Source: UKL13-2 sp031414695 (lineage in GTDB: Bacteria > Pseudomonadota > Gammaproteobacteria > Burkholderiales > Usitatibacteraceae). From it: 64,000 bases of DNA. Both the position numbers and the translations under genes were made by a program. The stretch covers positions 57,287-121,286 of the forward strand of contig JANNWG010000074.1 in assembly GCA_031414695.1 (NCBI GenBank), in the 5' to 3' direction. Shown in pieces: positions 49,732-59,029 of this stretch; the stretch's first letter is position 1, and each line of letters starts with the position of its first letter. Below the pieces are notes generated by a model. That model was not told the origin of the DNA. It did no database searches and saw nothing but the letters and a program-made list of their open reading frames with translations.

Positions 49732-51250
49732 TTCGCCATACAAACACAGCGCTTAGCTTTACGCTGCTAGCGCCATCGGCTGACCATTGCAGCATTTTGC
49801 TGAGCAAGTCTTGATCGAGATGTTTTCCATCAAGCCATACAGCGCGAATATTTTTTGTATTCTGAATATCGCTCAACGGACTAGCACTTAGCAACACAAG
49901 GTCAGCAATTTTCCCGACTTCAATAGAACCTAAATCATCAGCACGTCCAAAATGCGTTGCAGGAACAATGGTTGCTGCCCGCAACGCATCAATTGGCGCT
50001 AAGCCAGCTTTGACAAAATGTTGAAGCTCATCATGCAGCGAAAACCCATGTACAACGTAGGCGTCTATCGCGTCTGTGCCTGCCAATACGGGCACACCCG
50101 CAGCATGTGCTTGTTTGGTTAAATCAAGAGAAGCCTGATAGAGACTTAGTATTACTGGTTTATCTGGCGCTTTGATGCCCGCTTTGTTTACCGCAGCATA
50201 TGTGCGCCATATCCAGCGCATCGGCTGAACAACATACTTCAGCGTTGGCATGCTGTCACTTTCATGATCAAGCAAAAAATAATCCTGAGCATTAGCCGCC
50301 ACATGCGTTGGTACAAATGCAATGCGCTGTGTTGCCATCGCCTTTAATACTTCATCACAGCGCACACTATTCATTTCGGCTAGGAGCTTGGCTTTACTGC
50401 GATTACGTCCATCATACTGTGCGCGCGCGTTTGAACACTGTGGGAGCAAACCTGAATCGTGTTCGACGCTGATCAGTGGTGCAGATGATGGGCGCGCTAG
50501 ATCGTATTTATATGGCAGATGGCCAGCGACTGGCATCTTAGCAAGTGCAGCCTCCTCTAACAAGATTTCAAACAATCGTGGATTGCTATCGTAAGCAAGC
50601 TGCGGCTTCAAAAAATCATCGCCACGCTGTTTGAGCTTATTAATCAGCGCGCGATAGCTATCACGTACTGCAATTTCACTACTATTTTCTAATGCCTCTG
50701 TTGATTCAATGTGATAACTCGTACTGGCAATAATGCGCGGCATGAGCAGCTTGTCATTGAGCTGTTGCTGACGCCAGTGTGCAATATCAGGCGTGCATTT
50801 CAATTGACTTTGCCAAGAACATCCTTCGCCAAGATCGCGAATTGTTGTCACACCATTAGCGATTAATAATGGGAAATGTACCTGTGGTGAGATGCTTAGC
50901 GTGTGTAAATGCGAGTCCCATAATCCGGGGATTAAATATCCATTTGCAGCGTCGATACGATGCCTTCCTGCTATAGCAGCATACTGTATTGGCATCAGCT
51001 CACGAGCGCCAATAAATACAATTTTGTTTGCCGAAATGACGACAGTGGTCGATGGCAGGACTTTACCTGTGCGTACATTAACCACATTAACGTTGTCGAT
51101 GATACTGTGCTGCGCGCTAGTATCTGCGCCTGTCTCTGGGATGACAAAATTCTCTAACGTACTAAACGCACCAATCGCCAACAATAACGATAGTATCAGA
51201 CACAAAATGAATAATAATTGTACTAAGCGGCGTGTGATATTTTTGAACAT
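49703..51250 (-). CDS. Exported amidohydrolase-family enzyme
   Basis: A 515-residue metal-dependent hydrolase of the imidazolonepropionase-like amidohydrolase group. An N-terminal anchor (LVQLLFILCLILSLLLAIGA) places it in the periplasm or inner membrane. Metal ligands are visible: DSHLHT (HxH), AGHLPY, SVEHDSG and GTDAID. The C-terminal composite domain is ADLVLLSASPLSDIQNTKNI. The substrate is unknown. The last codons (RIIYSMTTYV) are encoded next to the right boundary site, so its natural C-terminus could have been altered by the insertion. It stands alone, divergent from folE. Confidence 0.88.
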   Translation of the reverse strand: MFKNITRRLVQLLFILCLILSLLLAIGAFSTLENFVIPETGADTSAQHSIIDNVNVVNVRTGKVLPSTTVVISANKIVFIGARELMPIQYAAIAGRHRIDAANGYLIPGLWDSHLHTLSISPQVHFPLLIANGVTTIRDLGEGCSWQSQLKCTPDIAHWRQQQLNDKLLMPRIIASTSYHIESTEALENSSEIAVRDSYRALINKLKQRGDDFLKPQLAYDSNPRLFEILLEEAALAKMPVAGHLPYKYDLARPSSAPLISVEHDSGLLPQCSNARAQYDGRNRSKAKLLAEMNSVRCDEVLKAMATQRIAFVPTHVAANAQDYFLLDHESDSMPTLKYVVQPMRWIWRTYAAVNKAGIKAPDKPVILSLYQASLDLTKQAHAAGVPVLAGTDAIDAYVVHGFSLHDELQHFVKAGLAPIDALRAATIVPATHFGRADDLGSIEVGKIADLVLLSASPLSDIQNTKNIRAVWLDGKHLDQDLLSKMLQWSADGASSVKLSAVFVWRIIYSMTTYV

Positions 51251-51646
51251 GATTGAATTGAAGTATTGATACAGTAGGCACTTTCCAGCGCGTCAGATAA
51301 GCTACATATGTTGATTTGAGACATCATAATTGCAACGTCAAACGCGCGCTAAGGCATGCGACCAAACAGAGTATGGTGCGATGAAACACCATAAATAACG
51401 CGCCAAGTTTTGCCAATCATGGAGAAACACCAGTAAATACGGCAACCTTCAGTTATTTTTGCTTGAAAATACCCTTAATTAATAGAGATTAAAAACGTGC
51501 GCTAAGCCAAGCAGACGGCCAAATTAATAAAAACTGTGCCGCAAGTGAACGAATTGCTGCTAAGTAGTCAAATGAACGTATATTTTTGAATAAACTATTC
51601 GTATCGCAAATTCACATTCGCACACAACCCTAAACCAAATTACCGC
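51251..51646. other. Gene-free upstream region of folE and the amidohydrolase
   Basis: 396 bp without a convincing gene. The only structure noted is TATGGTG/CACCATA around 8 bases (51372-51393). It holds the promoters of two divergent genes, but I cannot point to boxes with confidence. Confidence 0.5.
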
Positions 51647-52363
51647 ATGGATAACACAAACCTACCTGAAGAAAATGATCTTGGAATTCCCATGTCAGTC
51701 GCCATTCGCGATCGCATCAAACTTGCCTCGAAACGTTTTAATGCCAATGACAACATTGCAGATTTTATTGAGCCTGGCGATTTAGACCATCTACAGGCTG
51801 AAGTACAGGCAAAAATGCAGGGTGTGTTAGAAAGCTTAGTCATTGATACCGCGAGCGATCACAATACCAACGAAACAGCGCGTCGCGTGGCAAAAATGTT
51901 CATTCATGAAGTTTTTCGTGGCCGTTATTTCAAAGCACCTGCCACGACAGAGTTTCCGAATATTTCGCATTTGAACGAGTTAATGATTGTCGGTCCTATC
52001 ACGGTTCGTAGCGCATGTTCACATCATCTTTGCCCAATTATGGGTCGGGTATGGGTTGGTGTCATGCCGAATGAGCACTCCAATTTAATTGGCCTTTCTA
52101 AATACGCGCGATTAATCGATTGGATTATGAGTCGCCCGCAGATTCAAGAAGAGGCGGTTTCGCAAGTCGCAGAGTTATTGCAAGACAAGATTCAACCGGA
52201 TGGCTTGGCGATTGTCATGGAGGCTGACCATTTTTGTATGCATTGGCGCGGCGTTAAAGACACTGACGCAAAAATGATTAATAGTGTAATGCGGGGCTCA
52301 TTTTTGAAAGACCCAAACTTACGCCGCGAATTTTTATCTCTCATTAACAATAAAAAAGGCTAA
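51647..52363 (+). CDS. folE: GTP cyclohydrolase I (FolE1)
   Basis: Converts GTP to 7,8-dihydroneopterin triphosphate, the first step to folate and pterins. The 238 residues show the zinc and active-site set SACSHHLCPIMGRVWVGVMP (Cys, His-His, Cys) and DHFCMHWRGVKD with the second zinc Cys. An N-terminal extension of about 55 residues precedes the fold, longer than in E. coli (222 total). ATG at 51647. The BLUF gene follows after 4 bp, so the two are likely co-expressed. No other folate genes are close. Confidence 0.96.
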   Translation: MDNTNLPEENDLGIPMSVAIRDRIKLASKRFNANDNIADFIEPGDLDHLQAEVQAKMQGVLESLVIDTASDHNTNETARRVAKMFIHEVFRGRYFKAPATTEFPNISHLNELMIVGPITVRSACSHHLCPIMGRVWVGVMPNEHSNLIGLSKYARLIDWIMSRPQIQEEAVSQVAELLQDKIQPDGLAIVMEADHFCMHWRGVKDTDAKMINSVMRGSFLKDPNLRREFLSLINNKKG

Positions 52364-52367
52364 TGCC

Positions 52368-52793
52368 ATGCTTGTCCGTTTACTTTACGCTAGCCGTGCT
52401 ATCGACAATAATCGTGTTGCAATGACTGAATCAATCATGCAGCAATCAAAACTACACAATCCCGATCGTGGTATTACTGGCATTCTCTGCTATGGTGGTG
52501 ATATATTTTTGCAAGTGCTTGAAGGTGGTCGCACAGAGGTCAATGAGCTGTATGGCTATATTTTGCGCGACACACGCCATAAAGATGTGGTGATATTGCA
52601 TTATGTTGAAATCACCGAACGCCGCTTTTCGGGCTGGACGATGGGGCAAGTCAATCTCGATAAAATTAATCCATCTGTTTTATTAAAATACTCCGCGCGT
52701 GCATCTCTTGATCCATATTCGGTTTCAGGTGATGTCTCGATGGCACTACTTGAAGAATTAATTTCAACAGCATCAATTATTGGTCGCGTATAG
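52368..52793 (+). CDS. Short BLUF-domain blue-light sensor
   Basis: A 141-residue single-domain photoreceptor that should bind FAD. The key residues are visible: the flavin-contacting Tyr in VRLLYASRA (about residue 7), Asn in LHNPDRGITGIL, Gln in DIFLQVLEGG, and Trp in RFSGWTMG. The C-terminal helices (about 100-141) form the usual cap. There is no output domain, so a partner protein is expected. It starts 4 bp after folE. The link with pterin synthesis is unusual, and no known pathway explains it. A terminator follows. Confidence 0.94.
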   Translation: MLVRLLYASRAIDNNRVAMTESIMQQSKLHNPDRGITGILCYGGDIFLQVLEGGRTEVNELYGYILRDTRHKDVVILHYVEITERRFSGWTMGQVNLDKINPSVLLKYSARASLDPYSVSGDVSMALLEELISTASIIGRV

Positions 52794-52823
52794 CGTCGAT
52801 TAATATTCGAATTTTGCAGAACA

Positions 52824-52858
52824 AAAAAAAGCCTCCGCAATTTTGCCGAGGCTTTCTT
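52824..52858. terminator. Terminator between the BLUF and glycine-zipper genes
   Basis: AAAGCCTC and GAGGCTTT form a stem, extended inward by GCAA/TTGC, with A- and T-runs outside. It lies between convergent genes. Confidence 0.85.
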
Positions 52859-52878
52859 TTGTAAGTTTGCTACCTCGT

Positions 52879-53766
52879 TTAATATCGCACGAGCCGCTGA
52901 TTTTCGATCCTTACACGTTCGCCAACTCGCATGCCTTGATCAGTGTCTGACTTAATCGTTTGAAATGTGCCGTCTTCAAGTCGAACGCGGATGCTGTATG
53001 ACTGCGTTGATTTATTGGATTTTTCAATCGTATTGCCAAGCACCGCACCGCCAACCGCACCTGCTACGGTGGCCACATCGCGCCCCCTGCCCTTGCCGAC
53101 TTGATTGCCTAAAACGCCGCCCAGCACGCCACCAATAACGGCACCAGCGCCACTGCCCTGCCCTTGTTCGACATTCGTATTGATGCTTTCTACGGTGCCG
53201 CAATTGGCACAAATGAGCGGGCTAGATTCAGGCTTGGTGTTGCTAGCAACTACCACTGGACGCTCAATACTGCTACTCGGGTTTTGTTCATTTGGCTGAT
53301 ACGTAGGCACTGGTGCTTTAGTCGTATTTGATTCAGCTGCTGGCTTCTTAGTCGGCGTTGGCGATGTTGAATTAGCACGTGTTTCATTTCGCGCCAGTGG
53401 CTGTCCAATTGATGGCTTATCAATCGGTTTAAGCGTGCTGGTAGTAGTTGAGGCAGCGGTTGAAGCAGCGGTTGAAGTAGGTGCAGGCGCATCATCAACT
53501 ACGTTGCCAAGTGGCGTTTGTGCAGCACCAGCGGCGGCTAATACCGGCGGCAAACTACTCTGTGTCGAGGGTGACGCGCTACTATTCAAGGCACCTGCGC
53601 TAGGGATAATGCCCGTCAATACACCGATACCAACGACACACAAAATGGTGAATGCACCGGCAGCAATAATTATGGCAGGATGTGTTTTAGCGGTCATCGT
53701 ATTACCTCGATTAGTATTGTTGGCATTGCGATTTATTTCACGTGGTGCATCTTCAAAGCTGGACAT
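52879..53766 (-). CDS. Glycine-zipper (17-kDa antigen-like) envelope protein
   Basis: A 295-residue protein. A membrane anchor (PAIIIAAGAFTILCVVGIGV) near residues 30-50 is followed by a long Ser/Thr/Pro/Ala-rich linker (about 55-185). A glycine-zipper pair GAVIGGVLGGVLGNQVGKGR and GAVGGAVLGNTIEKS (about 207-250) comes next, then a conserved tail RVRLEDGTFQTIKSDTDQGM. The last part resembles Rick_17kDa_Anti/SlyB-like proteins, but here an inner-membrane helix replaces the lipoprotein signal. CANCGTV near residue 190 has a CxxC. A role in envelope stability is plausible. Function otherwise unknown. Confidence 0.85.
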   Translation of the reverse strand: MSSFEDAPREINRNANNTNRGNTMTAKTHPAIIIAAGAFTILCVVGIGVLTGIIPSAGALNSSASPSTQSSLPPVLAAAGAAQTPLGNVVDDAPAPTSTAASTAASTTTSTLKPIDKPSIGQPLARNETRANSTSPTPTKKPAAESNTTKAPVPTYQPNEQNPSSSIERPVVVASNTKPESSPLICANCGTVESINTNVEQGQGSGAGAVIGGVLGGVLGNQVGKGRGRDVATVAGAVGGAVLGNTIEKSNKSTQSYSIRVRLEDGTFQTIKSDTDQGMRVGERVRIENQRLVRY

Positions 53767-53933
53767 GATTGTCTCCTAGTTGCGACATATGTTGCGTCGT
53801 TGTTGCGTACAGAGAAAAACGCAACCACGCATTGCAGCGTTGACGACGAGATGCGTTTATTTTTGATGACAGCGGTATGCGCGCAAATGTTTGGGATAAT
53901 CATCTCTACTTAATAACCAAAATTGAAAATATT

Positions 53934-54878
53934 ATGGCTGGTACAAGCTTATTACTTCTCATTGATGACATCGCCGCAATCTTAGATGATGTTGCCGTTA
54001 TGGCAAAAGTTGCCGCTAAAAAAACAGCGGGTGTGTTGGGTGATGATCTCGCCTTGAATGCACAACAAGTCGCAGGTGTAGCTGCCGAGCGCGAGCTGCC
54101 GGTGGTGTGGGCGGTGGCTAAAGGCTCGATGTGGAATAAGCTAATACTAGTGCCAACCGCACTTGCCATTAGTGCATTTGCGCCTTGGGCGATTACGCCG
54201 CTTTTGATGATTGGTGGCGCGTATCTTTGCTTTGAGGGCGTCGAAAAGCTCGCACACAAATATTTGCATGCTGAGGAAGACAAGGCACATCTGCAAGAAT
54301 TAGCCGTCGCCATGGCAAACCCAGCAATTGATCTAGTGGCACTGGAGAAAGAAAAAATCAAAGGCGCAATTCGCACCGATTTTATTTTGTCAGCTGAAAT
54401 CATCGTGATCGCCTTGGGCACTATCGCGGCTGCTTCATTTGGTAAGCAGGTGGCGGTACTGAGCGTGGTTGCGATCGGCATGACGATCGGCGTTTATGGC
54501 TTGGTCGCGGGCATTGTTAAGCTCGATGACGCGGGCTTGCATTTAATGCACAAAAACGCCAGCGGTTTTTTACATCAACTCGGACGTTTTTTGCTGGCCG
54601 CCGCACCGAAGCTGATGAAGTTTTTGTCTGTTGCGGGCACGGCAGCGATGTTTTTAGTTGGTGGTGGTATTTTGGTACACGGTATTCCGCCGTTACATCA
54701 TATTTTTGGCACCCTAGCGCTACTATCTAGCGGCGTTCCTGTGATTGGTTTAACGCTTGATGCTATTTTGCCGACGATACTTGATGGTATTTTTGGCGTT
54801 ATTGCAGGGGCGGTTTGTTTAGCTCTGGTGATGGGGGTAAAGCGCGTGTTTGCGGGTAAGAAGTCTGCTCACGCTTAA
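53934..54878 (+). CDS. DUF808-family inner-membrane protein (YedI-like)
   Basis: From the ATG at 53934 it has 314 residues, starting MAGTSLLLLIDDIAAILDDV as the family does. An upstream in-frame ATG (53877) adds 19 unconserved residues and is less likely. Five or more membrane segments follow, with YLCFEGVEKLAHKYLH between helices and GTLALLSSGVPVIGLTLDAI near the end. The function of DUF808 is not known. It is transcribed alone, and a hairpin repeat begins 12 bp after its stop. Confidence 0.92.
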   Translation: MAGTSLLLLIDDIAAILDDVAVMAKVAAKKTAGVLGDDLALNAQQVAGVAAERELPVVWAVAKGSMWNKLILVPTALAISAFAPWAITPLLMIGGAYLCFEGVEKLAHKYLHAEEDKAHLQELAVAMANPAIDLVALEKEKIKGAIRTDFILSAEIIVIALGTIAAASFGKQVAVLSVVAIGMTIGVYGLVAGIVKLDDAGLHLMHKNASGFLHQLGRFLLAAAPKLMKFLSVAGTAAMFLVGGGILVHGIPPLHHIFGTLALLSSGVPVIGLTLDAILPTILDGIFGVIAGAVCLALVMGVKRVFAGKKSAHA

Positions 54879-54889
54879 AGCTGAAACAT

Positions 54890-54953
54890 GCCTATTGGCG
54901 GGCGTTTCCAAGTATAAATGTTTGAAAATGCCCGTCAATAGGCGACCTTGCTA
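54890..54953 (+). repeat. Hairpin repeat after the DUF808 gene
   Basis: GCCTATTGGCGGGCGTTTCC, then AAATGCCCGTCAATAGGCGA: the outer arms GCCTATTG and CAATAGGC pair, making this the longest hairpin of the family. It ends with GACCTTGCTATTTT at the stop of the reverse-strand gene (54951). It could terminate both converging transcripts. Confidence 0.85.
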
Positions 54954-56393
54954 TTTTGCAGGGGATATGGCGGCTGGCGCAGGTAGATTGCCAATGCGCT
55001 TGTAGGTTTCCTCATCGTCACCGCTATCAATACGTATCATCGCACTAACGCTACCATCCGCATTTTTTTCAAAACGGTAACGTGTGTATGAACCATCCGC
55101 TTGAAAAAATTGGTTATCTGCATAGGGCGACATCATGCTTTGACTATTTCCTAATTGTTGGCGTAATTGTTTACCGACGCGCGATACGATACGCGACGGT
55201 TTACCGTCATGCTGGTAGATACCTTCAAATTGCGCTAACGCCTCTTCCGTCATCGTAATAGGCGCTAGATCAACAAATGGTTTACCAATCGCCATTGCCG
55301 CGATTTTTTCGCCGATGCGTCGTGCCGCGTTTTGGCGAGGCTGTTGATTGGCTATAAAAATGATGGATAACTTTTCTTGCGGAAGCATTAGCTGCATTGT
55401 TTGAAAGCCTGCCACCACGCCGCCGTGCACTTGCATAGGTTGGCCTCGCAATTTACGTAGTATCCAGCCATAGCCGTACTCGGTGGGTTTACCGTTATTG
55501 AGAATGGCTGGCGTAAAGCTTCGCTTCCAAGCGTTTGGCTTGAGTAATTTTTCACTCAAGATTGCATTGTGCCAGCGCAGTAAATCATCGACCGTAGAAA
55601 CAATCCCACCTGCGGCGAAAGTCATATTAGCGCTGATGTCTGGCGCTAACGAAAATTTATCCGCCTCAGAACGATAACCTGCAACGCGCTTGGCGCCGCG
55701 CTCGTCTCCTTCAACAGCAGTATTGATCATCCCAAGCGGCGTAAAGATGCGTTTAGCTAAAAAATCTGCATAGCGCATGCCAGATGCTTTTTCAATCACC
55801 GCTCCTAACAAGTAATAGCCAGAGTTGTTGTACACAAACTCTTCACCCGGCACATTTACCATCGGTGCAGCTTTGATTAAGTTAACAATTTCGCCAGAAG
55901 TTTTAAGCGTGGCTGCAATACGACCATGCGGGGCATCAGTATAGCTGGCGATGCCTGATGTATGGTGTAGCAAATGTGCAATGGTGATTTTTTTGCCCGC
56001 GACAGGGTAGTCAGGAATAAAACGCGTTATCTCATCATTGACAGATAGCTTACCATCATCTTCCAAAAGCAAAATGGCCATTGCCGTAAACGATTTGGTC
56101 ACCGAGCCAATACGAAATACATCCTCAACTTTTAATGCGATCCCCTTTTCCATGTCGGCCGTGCCATAGGCTTTACGCAGCAATGGCACGCCATTTTTGG
56201 CGATGATTAACGCCGCACCAGGTTCGCCCGCTTTATAGGTTTGTGTGAGCAGCGCATCTATTTGGCGCAGCCTATCTTGCTCAGTCGGCAATTGTGCTGA
56301 GGCGTTGATAGTAATGAACGCAGCAACTAAAAACCCAATAGTGCGTATCTGTTTACGTAAAATACGCAAAAAACGTGAATGCGGCAATGTCAT
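54951..56393 (-). CDS. Beta-lactamase-fold serine hydrolase
   Basis: Read from the ATG at 56393 (MTLPHSRFLRILRK) this has 480 residues. An upstream start at 56450 would add 19 unsupported residues. A signal peptide (TIGFLVAAFITINASAQ) leads to a class C beta-lactamase/esterase fold. SxxK is in IGSVTKSFTAM, YxN in VYNNSGYYLLG, and the HxG triad in MQVHGGVVAGFQT. A C-terminal beta-rich domain follows (about 375-480). Such proteins are usually D-aminopeptidases, esterases or of unknown role, so antibiotic hydrolysis should not be assumed. The gene is monocistronic. Confidence 0.92.
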   Translation of the reverse strand: MTLPHSRFLRILRKQIRTIGFLVAAFITINASAQLPTEQDRLRQIDALLTQTYKAGEPGAALIIAKNGVPLLRKAYGTADMEKGIALKVEDVFRIGSVTKSFTAMAILLLEDDGKLSVNDEITRFIPDYPVAGKKITIAHLLHHTSGIASYTDAPHGRIAATLKTSGEIVNLIKAAPMVNVPGEEFVYNNSGYYLLGAVIEKASGMRYADFLAKRIFTPLGMINTAVEGDERGAKRVAGYRSEADKFSLAPDISANMTFAAGGIVSTVDDLLRWHNAILSEKLLKPNAWKRSFTPAILNNGKPTEYGYGWILRKLRGQPMQVHGGVVAGFQTMQLMLPQEKLSIIFIANQQPRQNAARRIGEKIAAMAIGKPFVDLAPITMTEEALAQFEGIYQHDGKPSRIVSRVGKQLRQQLGNSQSMMSPYADNQFFQADGSYTRYRFEKNADGSVSAMIRIDSGDDEETYKRIGNLPAPAAISPAK

Positions 56394-56562
56394 GGCATCG
56401 CTCCATTTGTTGAAAATGGCTATGCTGAGGTAACCTCGCGCTGACGCCAAGTAGGATGAGACGACATTGCACTGGCGAAGCGCGAAGCAAGGATTTGAGG
56501 AGTTGAAATGAGCAAACTCATGCTGAGTTAGGCTCAGCTACCTGCGCTAAATTGCTAACAAT

Positions 56563-57885
56563 TTACTTTTGTGGCGTACGTGGCGTGCGTTTGCCCAGCC
56601 CCACTAATTTCTCTAGCGCTTCAATTGCCACATGCAAATCTTCAGTGGCGGTACTCAGCGCCTCACGATTAGGCAGCGTTGTAGCGCGCTTACGGGGCGA
56701 TAGCAATGAATTATCGAGCGTCCGAGTTTCATCTTTGAGGGATTCGATATTCAGCGAAATGCCATATTTAGCAAAAATTGGTATTAGCGTGTGTTGGCGA
56801 TTGAGCAAATCTATGCGCGTGCGCTGATAGGCGTGTTCGCAAACTTTTTTACGCGTGGCGTAAGAAAATATGTTGGTAAAAAATATTTCGCCGTCATCAC
56901 TTGCTGGTTCGAACAGCACCACATCACGGTCTTCGTAGTGGCTTAAATTTTTTTGTAAACCGACATGCATGCGTGAATGAATAATGGCGCGAAAGGTTTG
57001 CGAAAGCACTGTCGGTAAGCCGCCTTCGACTAATTTTTCCATACGACGTTTATTTTTGCGGTGCGCAACATCAGCGTTATAAGGTACTAATGGATTAACG
57101 CACAACACTAACTGTGCGCCCTCCTCTAGCGCGACCGATGCGTTTAAGGTTTTTTTCAAGGCGCCGTCAACATAGTAGTGTCCACCAATTTGAACGGGAG
57201 GAAACAGTCCTGGCAATGCGGCAGAGGCCTGCACCGCCTTAGAAATTGGCACATCATCAAAGCCAGGCGCACCAAAACGAATAGATTCGCCCGTGTCAAG
57301 ATCCGTCGCAATCGAAAACAATTTAGTGTTCAGCAGGCGAAAATCATCAGTACGTCCAGGTTTACTGAACGATCGCGCTAAAAATTTGCGAATGACATCA
57401 TTTTCAAAAATGCCGGTGGGCAAAGCCCGCGTGAGTGGCGCAAAACTTTCCATTGCGGCACTTTTGAACGGATGGCGTATTTTTTTGAACGCATAACGAA
57501 AAACCGCTTTTACAAGCAGCGGCGGCAACATTTTTGCGCGACGAAAGTATTCGCCGTAAGCGGGACGTAAAAACACCTCAGGCTTAAGCGCATCGGATTT
57601 TTTACTGGCAGTTTTGTTTTCGATAAAGAGCCGGTAAATGTCAGCGGGCGATAGATTATTTGCCAGACCAGCCGTGATGAAGCTGCCAGCCGATACGCCA
57701 ACATACACATCCATTTGATTCAAATCTAGTCCTTCTAACGCTTCATCAAGCGCCATTAGCACACCAATTTCGTACATGGCACCGAGCGGACCGCCACCTG
57801 CAAGCGCCAAGCCGATCTTGGGTTTTTTAGCGCTTTGTTTGATGCCCGTTGTTTTGACTTTTGATTTAATTGTTGTGGTTTTCAC
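56563..57885 (-). CDS. Patatin-like phospholipase
   Basis: A 440-residue patatin-fold lipase. The oxyanion loop LALAGGGPLGAMYEIGVL, nucleophile elbow VGVSAGSFIT (GxSxG) and the catalytic Asp in YYVDGALKK are all present. The N-terminus is basic (KTTTIKSKVKTTGIKQSAKK), resembling the basic tails of the phasin upstream and the PHA-associated protein at 61231. It lies 89 bp downstream of the phasin gene on the same strand, after a terminator. Some patatin-like proteins sit on PHA granules, so a granule-surface lipase is possible, but this is inference. No signal peptide. Confidence 0.9.
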   Translation of the reverse strand: MKTTTIKSKVKTTGIKQSAKKPKIGLALAGGGPLGAMYEIGVLMALDEALEGLDLNQMDVYVGVSAGSFITAGLANNLSPADIYRLFIENKTASKKSDALKPEVFLRPAYGEYFRRAKMLPPLLVKAVFRYAFKKIRHPFKSAAMESFAPLTRALPTGIFENDVIRKFLARSFSKPGRTDDFRLLNTKLFSIATDLDTGESIRFGAPGFDDVPISKAVQASAALPGLFPPVQIGGHYYVDGALKKTLNASVALEEGAQLVLCVNPLVPYNADVAHRKNKRRMEKLVEGGLPTVLSQTFRAIIHSRMHVGLQKNLSHYEDRDVVLFEPASDDGEIFFTNIFSYATRKKVCEHAYQRTRIDLLNRQHTLIPIFAKYGISLNIESLKDETRTLDNSLLSPRKRATTLPNREALSTATEDLHVAIEALEKLVGLGKRTPRTPQK

Positions 57886-57907
57886 ACGCTCTCCCCGGTA
57901 CTAAAAA

Positions 57908-57939
57908 AAATAGGGAACATCTACTGATGTTCCCTATTT
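57908..57939 (-). terminator. Terminator after the phasin gene
   Basis: On the reverse strand AAATAGGGAACATC pairs with GATGTTCCCTATTT around a 4-base loop, followed by T-rich TTTTTAG. It ends the phasin transcript before the patatin gene. Confidence 0.9.
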
Positions 57940-57974
57940 CTATTATTGCAATAATTGCAATTAATGCAGAAATA

Positions 57975-58532
57975 TTACACGCGAACGCCGCGCTTATTTA
58001 GCTGATTTAACACTTTTTGCAAATCAGCCATACGCGCTTGTAATTCACGCACATTTTGGGCTGAAGGCACGCCAAACGTATTCAATGTTTTCGCAACACG
58101 CGCTTCAAAAACATGCTCTAACTTAGTCACGCCTTCTTTGGCATTAGCGACAGCAGCATCAACTGTTTTCGTGACATTGGCTTGCAGTGCTTTTTTGCTG
58201 CGCTTAGCAAACGCTTCGACTTCTTTGGCCGTGGCATTAGCTTGCGCTTGGGCGATAGCTGCTGCTTGCGTTTGCACTTTTTTGCCTTCGCGTACATACA
58301 TACCTGACTTTGCCGCCAATGTTTCAGCCGCTTCGGTGGTCATATTGCGTAACACTTCTGCTTGTTTAGCGATATTCGCGTACACCTGCATCGCGCCATC
58401 CTGTGCACGCGCCAAGGCGCTAGCCCCTGCACCGATACCTGCCATCGCTACGCTACGCGCAGAAACTGCTACGGTTGGCTTGTTTGTTTTGTTTGCGACT
58501 TTGCTTACACGTTTAATCGTTTTCGTGACCAT
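57975..58532 (-). CDS. Phasin (PhaF/PhaI-type granule protein)
   Basis: A 185-residue PHA granule-associated protein that should coat polyhydroxyalkanoate inclusions. The N-terminus is basic (MVTKTIKRVSKVANKTNKPT). The middle holds long amphipathic helices (DGAMQVYANIAKQAEVLRNM, then EKLETRA-like VREGKKVQTQAAAIA). The C-terminal section ends LNTFGVPSAQNVRELQARMA and RKVLNQLNKRG-like. The TIGR01837/PhaI type is the best match. AAAGGAGTCTCAA before the ATG is a strong ribosome site. Expression is expected to be high. phaC is not in the window. Confidence 0.88.
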   Translation of the reverse strand: MVTKTIKRVSKVANKTNKPTVAVSARSVAMAGIGAGASALARAQDGAMQVYANIAKQAEVLRNMTTEAAETLAAKSGMYVREGKKVQTQAAAIAQAQANATAKEVEAFAKRSKKALQANVTKTVDAAVANAKEGVTKLEHVFEARVAKTLNTFGVPSAQNVRELQARMADLQKVLNQLNKRGVRV

Positions 58533-58663
58533 TTGAGACTCCTTTGTTGTTCGTCTAATGAAATTAAATTATTTAATATTCATGGAGTCTAGTCAGCGTG
58601 ATTAGAGTTTTCACACTATTCACTCGATGGGTTTCTGCCAACAGTCGCTAAAAGTCGTTACTT

Positions 58664-59008
58664 TTATCGCCGTTCACACTTATAAAGCACTGTGTAGGCT
58701 TTTTCCGCCGCTTCATCATCAAGTAAGCAAACGAAGGCATCAATTAACTCGCGCGGGGCATTTTTGACCCGTAGATCGTTAATAAGCGCATGCAAAAGCT
58801 GTTTACGTTCGGTATCTGGTTGGGTGAGAATTTTTTCCAGCGTTTGATGCATTTCCATGTCTTCACAGGCACCGCGCAGCATATTTACAAAGCCATCAAC
58901 CTCAGCAAAAGTTTTTACCTCCTGCACGGCGATTGGACGCTTGCGCGTTATCGCATAAATAATGCCGGCGATTAGTACAACGATAAATCCAACAATGGCA
59001 ATGCGCAT
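58664..59008 (-). CDS. Small membrane-anchored protein, function unknown
   Basis: A 114-residue protein with an N-terminal membrane helix (IAIVGFIVVLIAGIIYAI) and a soluble helical part (EVKTFAEVDGFVNMLRGACE, then DAFVCLLDDEAAEKAYTVLY). I do not recognise the family. It starts 21 bp after the aldehyde dehydrogenase stop on the same strand and may be co-transcribed with it. Its three cysteines show no redox motif. No function can be given. Confidence 0.75.
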   Translation of the reverse strand: MRIAIVGFIVVLIAGIIYAITRKRPIAVQEVKTFAEVDGFVNMLRGACEDMEMHQTLEKILTQPDTERKQLLHALINDLRVKNAPRELIDAFVCLLDDEAAEKAYTVLYKCERR

Positions 59009-59029
59009 TTTTACCCCAGAAAGCGTTAA

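Noticed and set aside
51372..51393. Short hairpin TATGGTG/CACCATA in the folE upstream region
   Set aside because: Too short, with an 8-base loop, and no neighbouring signal to give it meaning.
54951..56393. Antibiotic-resistance beta-lactamase
   Set aside because: The SxxK/YxN/HxG set is shared with esterases and peptidases, and the C-terminal extra domain is unlike AmpC.
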